This document shows, in pieces, positions 57,837 to 64,000 of a stretch of DNA of 64,000 nucleotides (position 1 is its first letter; every line of letters begins with the position of its first letter). The notes under the pieces are model-generated. The model was not told the DNA's origin. It ran no database searches and saw only the letters and a program-made list of their open reading frames with translations. The DNA is from Adineta vaga (lineage: Eukaryota; Rotifera): NCBI GenBank assembly GCA_021613535.1, contig CP075493.1, positions 17,050,001 through 17,114,000 on the forward strand, written 5' to 3'. Position numbers and translations under genes: made by a program.

Positions 57837-58110
57837 GCAAAACTTAACCAAAGGGTAATCGATGACGGAAGTTTAAATCAGAGGTCTGACTAAATTAATG
57901 AGCTATTGATTAGTTATTAATTGTTTATTAATTATTAATGTTTTTCATAAAACTTCGCCAAAGGGTAATCGGGAATTGGAAGTTCAAATCTAATCTTAGT
58001 TTTATTTCATGAATTACTAGTTAATTATTAACTGTTTAACTATTGATGTTTTGCTTTGAAAATAAATCAAAGGTAATCTGGAATGAAAAGTGCACATCTG
58101 AGGTTCTTTT
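57837..58110. repeat. ~110-bp degenerate tandem repeat, about 2.5 copies
   Basis: Three starts with AAACTT..CCAAAGGGTAATCG..GGAAGTT.AAATC (57839, 57953) and a diverged ATCAAAGGTAATCTGGAATG (58067). AT-rich TTAATTATTAA segments lie between them. Non-coding. The rest of 57613-58455 holds nothing recognised. Confidence 0.6.
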
Positions 58111-58455
58111 TTATTAATTAATGAGAGTAAGTAAGTTGCTGTCAATTCCAAAACACCATTTCTACGAAAAAGAGCTGAGCGAGTCCTCGGACGAACGTTA
58201 CTTGTTATGTTATATATATTTTTATTTAATTAATAATGAAAAATATAAGGATGAGAAAGTAATGGTAATATATGCGCAAATAAGGAAAGGTTAAATATAT
58301 ATATATATACAATTCTTGTAGAAGGTAAGGTAAAGCTGTGATGCCAAAAGTATACAAGAAAATAAAATCCAAGTATTGGAGTGACTTAAATAGGATAAAA
58401 GGCAAAAATTTATTACTCGTAGGACGTTATCTTTCATGCATGAACTGTATTTTTG

Positions 58456-59076
58456 TTATTTTAAGAGTAGATCCATGGCGATTGCAGTTGCAATGACGAG
58501 AGGCTTGTTTTTCTGTAGCGGTGACCGGAACGAAACAGTGTATGTATTTTGGTTCTGTAAATGTAGGTTCATTCTAACGACGTGAGCGTCTATTGTTTTG
58601 GTGAATTGATTCTCTATCTGGTATCGGTACAGTGTTTTGTCAACGCATCTCACAAGTAAAACACCAGTATCTTCTGCTCCAACCTTCATGACAAACGATG
58701 GATTTCTATTCAATCCGTCGCTTCCCATGAACAATGGTACACTAGTTGTCGCCGAGTCTATCATAACTTGACGTTGTCGACGAGGAGGGCCATGTTCAAT
58801 GCCAGTTATTCGAAATAATACATTATTGGAAAGACTTTTTAAATAAATGGAAGTCATCCCTGTCCGCATGCCTTTGATTTTCTCGACAAGAAACACAGGT
58901 TTCAATGCTTCATTAAGAATTTCCGCGTTGATGTTTTGGTTTGTGTTTGTGTCGTGTAATGAAATGCTCTGAGGAACAATACAAAGTGAAGGTAGTAATG
59001 ATGTACAATGGTTAATTTGCGCTTCAGAGCCACCAATAGTAGCTCCCAAAATGACGATTATTAGTAAAACATCCAT
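58456..59076 (-). CDS. Secreted protein, possible tubby/LURP-like fold
   Basis: An intact frame of 206 residues from ATG 59076. MDVLLIIVILGATIGGSEA is a signal peptide. The beta-rich body contains repeated strand-like segments (MTSIYLKSLSNNVLFRITGI, FVMKVGAEDTGVLLVRCVDK, TYTVSFRSPLQKNKPL) and ends in a short hydrophobic helix (LVIATAIAMDLLL). It shares this plan with 52674-53291. GC content is higher than its surroundings. A TATATATATATA run lies about 30 bp upstream and could act as a TATA box. I do not recognise the protein directly; the fold call is inference. Confidence 0.6.
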   Translation of the reverse strand: MDVLLIIVILGATIGGSEAQINHCTSLLPSLCIVPQSISLHDTNTNQNINAEILNEALKPVFLVEKIKGMRTGMTSIYLKSLSNNVLFRITGIEHGPPRRQRQVMIDSATTSVPLFMGSDGLNRNPSFVMKVGAEDTGVLLVRCVDKTLYRYQIENQFTKTIDAHVVRMNLHLQNQNTYTVSFRSPLQKNKPLVIATAIAMDLLLK

Positions 59077-59157
59077 GTTTTTATTGGGTTATGCTAAATA
59101 TCTTGATATATATATATACCTTCGTAGAGCCCATACTGTTCTTGCTTTGTTTACTAA

Positions 59158-59335
59158 TCACGCGCTGGATGATGGAGCAATAGTTCTTATCGATCACATG
59201 CTAAATGATGGATTAATATTTCGATTCTATCACGCGCTCGACAGTGGAGCAATAGTTCTTATCGATCACATGCTAAATGATGAATTAATATTTCGATTCT
59301 ATCACGCGCTCGACAGTGGAGCAATAGTTCTTACA
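59158..59335. repeat. 72-bp tandem repeat, about 2.5 copies
   Basis: CGCGCT starts at 59161, 59233 and 59305 mark units of exactly 72 bp (GGAGCAATAGTTCTTATCGA, TCACATGCTAAATGATG). The period is a multiple of three, so one frame stays open as a 24-residue repeat, but no gene is supported. It lies upstream of the 58456 gene. Confidence 0.75.
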
Positions 59336-59380
59336 CAACTAACGCTGGCCAGACGATGTTTTTGTGAAACCCAATATTGA

Positions 59381-60823
59381 GTTTTATCAGGAATGTGACG
59401 CTCGTGGAGTGCGGAGGTGCGCACCCCTCCAACTTTAGAAAATTTTCAGTTTTTCACAGCCAAAATCGTATATTTTATTGAAAAAGAAGAACGTAAAATT
59501 AAAAAAATTAATTTTGCACTAGCACTTTTAAAACATTATGTATACATACCTCCGAAAATTCGAAAAAAATTTTCTGACTCATCCCTTCGTTTTACCATTG
59601 AGAAATAAATTAGTTATGTATGTCTTTTCTTTTTGCCAGATATACTCTTTAAAAAAATCTGCACCATTAAAGGTTTTAAAGAAAATCCTGAAGCTTTTTA
59701 GGTTCCTTTCAGTTATTAATAAACCATCAGAAGGTTCCAGATAATTTCAAGAACGTGACAGACAGAAAAGATGGTTCGATACATTTAAAAAAGTTCCATC
59801 TCACACCAGTTTTTTCTATAAATAAATGCGGAAACCTCGGATTTAAATCCAAGTGTTATGTGTACTTCAAAAAGTCACAAAGGATATTCATTTTTTTATT
59901 ACTGTAATTTAATTTAGGTTCAAAATGACATCTATTTTAAATCTAAAAGATTTGTTTTGTCACATTTTAATTTCGTTTTTACTAAAAGAGATTTTATTCA
60001 TATTACTATTATTAATTAAAACTTTTTCATATTTTGAATCAAATGATATAGTTTTATGTTTATATAATAAATGAAAATAATGATATTTGTTTTCCACCAA
60101 TGATAATAAGTAGTTCTTTTTTCTTACTTTGTTTAAAATCTAAGCATTCAATAGGTTTTTATCCTTCTTTCTTAAATCTATCTTAATTAAAACAATTAAT
60201 TTGATTATTATGACAAATATGAAAGAAATTTTGATATTTAATATATCTCTCATTAAATTGAGATAAAGAATATGTTTGTCCAGGTGTTTGACAACACTAT
60301 AGTTCAAGTGTTAAATAAACTGATATCCTAATAAATGTTCCATTTTGGACATAATGATGAAAGTTGGAATCTTTCAAACCTGATTCTTCCAAAAACTGGT
60401 ATATTTTCACTTCTTTTCCAGTATTTTTTATGATTTATTATTTCATTTAACGATAAATATGTATTTTATTTATTAAATACATCTGATGAAACATATTGAT
60501 AGTGACATTTCTCTATTAGTTATTGATAAAAAAGGCTAGGATTTAATAGATCAGTAAAATAGATTAAATGATCAGTAAACTAATCAGATGATCAGTTATT
60601 AAACAAAAAACCGCTCTTTAATAAATTATATGATTAGTAAATAAAATATTTTACCAGTCAGTTATATTAAACTATCAGTGGAAAAGTCGAAACGGACTAG
60701 GATGTGTTCGAGTTGTTGTTTGTTTACTTTCTTTTTTTCCCTCTCGTTCAGTATAAATGACTGACTACACATGTACTCTATTCTCATTTCGATTTAAACT
60801 TTATCCAGATAATACAGAAGAAA
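59381..60823. other. Intergenic, nothing recognised
   Basis: Very AT-rich. Near 60540-60660 short GATCAGTAAA-type units recur loosely. No gene is supported. Confidence 0.5.
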
Positions 60824-61581
60824 ATGAATACACAAAAGGTTATTCCATACATGAACGGATCATACGATGATGAAGTAGAAACAAATGATAATGATTTACA
60901 ATCAAATAAGAAAATCAAGAATAGACAAACTAAATATTGGTTAAAATAAGCTGAATTTAGCAATGCCGATGAAGTTCAAGCATCAGTTGAACTTATATGG
61001 TCAAAACACTATACAAATCATAGTGATATTGGAAGAAAAGTATATTACCGGTGCAAAAAATCTAAACTCCATGGTCCTCAATATCGTGCAGGTATATATT
61101 TACTATATCATGCAGATAGTGACAAAGTGTCCATGTATAAAACGGAAGATGATCATGATCACAACGAACAAGATATTCGTGGTATCGATGAAAATGTCAA
61201 GAAATCTATTCGAGAATTATTTAATGACGGTATTATGAAGCCAAAGCAAATTATTCGAGCATTGAAAGCAAGAAATATAACAATACCATCCACCGATTAT
61301 AAAGATGAAAAATTATCTGGCTCAATATAAAAAGAAAAAATTTGGATCTTACCATTATAAGTTTAGGAGAATTAGAGGAATAGTGCAAAATAAATCTTAA
61401 TATTCCAGTTAATGAAAATAAATCTTTTGTTGTTTCTTATCAAATAATATATGAAGGTGAAGATAATGAAGATAATGACGATGATGAAGACATTAATGAA
61501 AATAAATTTCGTATATTTATCTCATCGTTACGATTGTTAACCATTGCTTCCATTCCAGATCAACCGATACTACGATCGTAA
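60824..61581 (+). pseudogene. Mutator-like (MULE) transposase N-terminal remnant
   Basis: From ATG 60824 the frames give an acidic N-terminus, then after a TAA near 60947 a zinc-binding segment (SDIGRKVYYRCKKS, YRAGIYLLYHADSDKVSMYK, EDDHDHNEQD). This resembles the FLYWCH/WRKY-like domain of MULE transposases. The following segment (IMKPKQIIRALKARNITIPS) is the helix-rich linker, and after another shift NKSFVVSYQIIYEGEDNEDN continues it to TAA at 61581. The catalytic DDE core and terminal repeats are missing. This family could have mobilised the 9-bp-duplication foldback element at 53778, though nothing links the two directly. Confidence 0.6.
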
Positions 61582-62275
61582 ACGACCGTATACGTGCCGT
61601 TTTCCATCGTATTCGAACTTGAACAGCCGTAAAAAACCGTGATATTCGAAATTTCAAAACCACTTCACTGGAATTTCCCCAGAATTTCATTAGGATTTCA
61701 AAAAGATTGCATTAGGATTTTGTCATGATTTCAATAGGATTTCACCATATCATGCAATCCTTTTTGCATTTCATATGCAAAAGGTCTATTTACTTATATA
61801 GACCAATGTCCGCAAAACACAAAAGGTGAATGTAATCTGGACAGAATCCAGATTTCGTGTATTTCAATTATTGCTGTTGCGCTGGAGAGTAAAGAAGTTT
61901 ATAGAGTGAAGAAGTGTTTAGGAACAGAGGCTAGTGTATATATTTCTTATATATCATGGTGATTACATGAAAACTCCTTGTATGATCTGTGAAATGTTGT
62001 TTAAGTGGAACTTTGCTAAACATATGTTTTGATGGAACTGTAGCCGCTAAAGTTTAGTGGATACTTGAACAATCCAGAACTGTGAACAAGTAGAGACTCA
62101 TGAGTAACGAATTTTTGAGGCGCATCAGAATATCCATGGCTTTGCTCAGTTGTATATTCAGAAATTGTTTCTTGTGTGAAATAAACACTACACTCCAAGA
62201 AACATCAATATTGACGCATGCATTTGAACTTATGATGGGCAGAGGTGATACATTATGCAGATGGTAGAAATACTT

Positions 62276-62384
62276 TTGGGTTTGGATGGGTGTGGGTGTG
62301 GGTGGGTGTGTAGGTTTGGGTGAAGAAAAGAGATTTAACCCACACCCGCCCACACCCATCCATCCACCACACCCACACTCTCAA
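62276..62384. repeat. Telomere-like hairpin element (copy O)
   Basis: Left arm TTGGGTTTGGATGGGTGTGG with more TGTGGG units, spacer AAGAAAAGAGATTTAA, right arm CCCACACCCGCCCACACCCA ending CACTCTCAAG. The stretch 61582-62275 is otherwise unremarkable and carries repeated ATTTCA(T)TAGGATTT motifs near 61680-61745. Confidence 0.85.
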
Positions 62385-62627
62385 GTTACATCAATTGCAG
62401 CTAAATAGATAGCGTCCACATATATGAACGAGCAATTCTGTATAGATGTTTAATTGTAAGTTATTTATTTTGAAATTATGATATTAAAATATTGAAAAGA
62501 TAATCAATTTTACGAATTACTCATCACTATCTGGATGAGAATAATATCAACAATGTTTAGAATTGTTAATATTCCAACATTTCGAATCATATTCACACGG
62601 CATTGGTGAATCATAATAATCTTCACG

Positions 62628-63998
62628 TCATTTCGATTGTGGAGATGAGTCAGATTTCTTGTAGACTTGTTCACCGTGTGAAAATTCAATTCGATGTTCA
62701 AATGAATCATTATAACAGGCATTTTGATGACGACATGGAATAAGAAAGTCCGGTAAATTCGTATGACGATATTCAACTCGATGAAATGGATCATTGATCT
62801 CTTTACATTTCTTGTCATATTTACATTTTGGTGCATTATGTGATTCATGTGTCAAGTGTGCTTCTTTCGTCGTACAGAGTTCAGAGAATAAACATGGATG
62901 AGAATATGTTACATTGTGAGCTGGTCCATAACGCTTCGAATGTTGAAGAAGACAATTGACATTGTCTCGACAAGGAATTAAATCAGTTTTTTTAACTACT
63001 TTTTTTGGTAAAATATTCAAATGAATCGGTTCCTTTGAGCTTACAGAAGAAATAGTACTGAAATCTTTGTCAAATGTTGGATGTAAATGAGTTTGTTTTT
63101 CAAAACAAACAATTAAATTTCGAACTGGAACTGTGCGAGAACCACAACTTATATGTATAAATTCCAATACTTGTAAATCAAGTCGAGATTTATCGAATGT
63201 AAAAGAAATTTTTTCATGATTATAAATTGAATTTGGACCAGCATGTGAAAGTATAACCATACCAATTGAAAATTGAATTTCGAGACAAAATGTCATTAAA
63301 TAATCTGTATTACAACCGACAAAGAATTGATTAGATTTCGCAGCAAATTTGTTTTGTTCTCTTAGAACAAGATGTTGAAATGGTGCACTATCATTGACAT
63401 ACGAATAATATTCATGATAAGTTGTATCATTCAATGAACCTTTTCCTGCAATATAACAACTTAAACATTGAAGATTCGATTTTCTTCCTTTCGATAGAAT
63501 TGATTCATTGGATAATGTTAAGATCATATCACCACCAACGACTTGCCAATAAATATAATATGTTTCATCCTTCGGTTGACGTCGATTAGCATAGCGATAT
63601 TGTTTATATGCTTGTGAAATTGTTAGAGGTAAAAGATACGTTTTAGTAAAATCAGCGAATGGCATTGTAATCGCAGCACCTTGAATAGATGTCCATGATG
63701 GATGTTGAACACGTTCGATAAATTTCTTACGTAATTCTTCAACAACAAAATTTTGAAAATCTTCACGAGATTTTGTAGGTGGTGTTGGGCCATGTGGGTT
63801 TTGTGGTTGAATGGGTATACCATCATATGGAACTACAGTAAAAGAATTTCTGAAGGTTGCATTCATTGTTTTTTGTGAAGTTCTACTAAGTAAATTATAT
63901 AAATTTTGTGGAATATATATATGTTCGATATAACTCAATGGAATGAGTTGTGGTAAATGTCCTTCAATTGTTAAATGAGAGTCAACATTGAACCATCG
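62628..63998 (-). CDS. Protein with PBZ-like zinc fingers, 5' part beyond the window
   Basis: A frame open from the right edge (no start seen) to the stop at 62628 covers about 456 residues. The first ~300 are a globular region I do not recognise (GHLPQLIPLSYIEHIYIPQN; DETYYIYWQVVGGDMILTLS). The C-terminal ~130 residues hold at least three C-x5-C-x(6-11)-H-x5-H fingers: CRDNVNC...HNVTYSH, CKYDKKCKEINDPFHRVEYR-H and CRHQNACYNDSFEHRIEFSH. This is the PBZ pattern, which binds poly(ADP-ribose) in DNA-damage proteins. A fourth, looser CLFSELC unit lies between them. The role is probably nuclear; the specific function is unknown. Confidence 0.65.
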   Translation of the reverse strand, partial: RWFNVDSHLTIEGHLPQLIPLSYIEHIYIPQNLYNLLSRTSQKTMNATFRNSFTVVPYDGIPIQPQNPHGPTPPTKSREDFQNFVVEELRKKFIERVQHPSWTSIQGAAITMPFADFTKTYLLPLTISQAYKQYRYANRRQPKDETYYIYWQVVGGDMILTLSNESILSKGRKSNLQCLSCYIAGKGSLNDTTYHEYYSYVNDSAPFQHLVLREQNKFAAKSNQFFVGCNTDYLMTFCLEIQFSIGMVILSHAGPNSIYNHEKISFTFDKSRLDLQVLEFIHISCGSRTVPVRNLIVCFEKQTHLHPTFDKDFSTISSVSSKEPIHLNILPKKVVKKTDLIPCRDNVNCLLQHSKRYGPAHNVTYSHPCLFSELCTTKEAHLTHESHNAPKCKYDKKCKEINDPFHRVEYRHTNLPDFLIPCRHQNACYNDSFEHRIEFSHGEQVYKKSDSSPQSK

Positions 63999-64000
63999 TT

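Overview
The window looks like a bdelloid rotifer genome (Adineta/Rotaria type). It is AT-rich, most introns are only 47-70 bp with GT..AG ends, and it holds families I associate with these animals: ADP-ribosyltransferase plus TPR proteins, NHL-repeat proteins and divergent F-box/LRR proteins. The bdelloid telomere repeat TGTGGG also recurs throughout. There is no operon structure; genes lie on both strands, and much of the window is decayed genes and mobile elements.

Layout. 1-5.6 kb: a TPR gene tail, small remnants, and an intact PAN/EGF-like/NHL secreted protein. 5.9-8.0 kb: a decayed DUR3-type urea symporter carrying a piggyBac-like MITE. 8.6-9.1 kb: a hAT-like MITE in degenerate short repeats. 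9.8-12.0 kb: an F-box protein. 12.4-14.8 kb: a broken four-exon gene with a foldback element in an intron. 15.1-17.2 kb: an ART-TPR protein. 18.9-20.0 kb: a dead integrase. 20.2-22.1 kb: two gene fragments lying between telomere-like hairpins. 22.3-27.4 kb: an NHL-7TM chimera. 27.5-28.3 kb: a dead glycosyltransferase. 29.1-32.9 kb: a PAN/jacalin/aerolysin-type protein. 33.3-37 kb: a dead SLC46-like transporter, a frameshifted SDR and a ubiquitin-like gene. 38.9 kb: a cysteine-rich secreted protein written almost wholly in T-ending codons. 40.5-41.3 kb: a biotin-carboxylase remnant beside a telomere-repeat array. 41.4-45.5 kb: a complete hAT transposon with 8-bp target duplications. 45.8-53.3 kb: a TMEM272-like gene, a phospholipase-D-like pseudogene and two secreted genes. 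53.8-57.6 kb: nested foldback elements, two with clear target duplications, and a mariner remnant. 58.5-64 kb: another secreted gene, a MULE remnant and a large gene with PBZ-like zinc fingers that runs off the right edge.

The most unusual signal is a dispersed set of at least twelve short hairpins. Their arms are telomere-like (TTGAGGGTGTGGGTGTGGG ... CCCACACCCTCAA) and surround a variable spacer. In several places they sit exactly at the edges of gene fragments, as expected of scars from joined telomere-capped ends or of an undescribed MITE family. The concentration of dead genes, TEs and telomere-like DNA suggests a subtelomeric or otherwise dynamic region. Functional links between genes are modest: a possible ADP-ribose writer (ART-TPR) and reader (PBZ fingers), and two decayed genes compatible with urea use. 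All calls come from reading the sequence; no database search was run.
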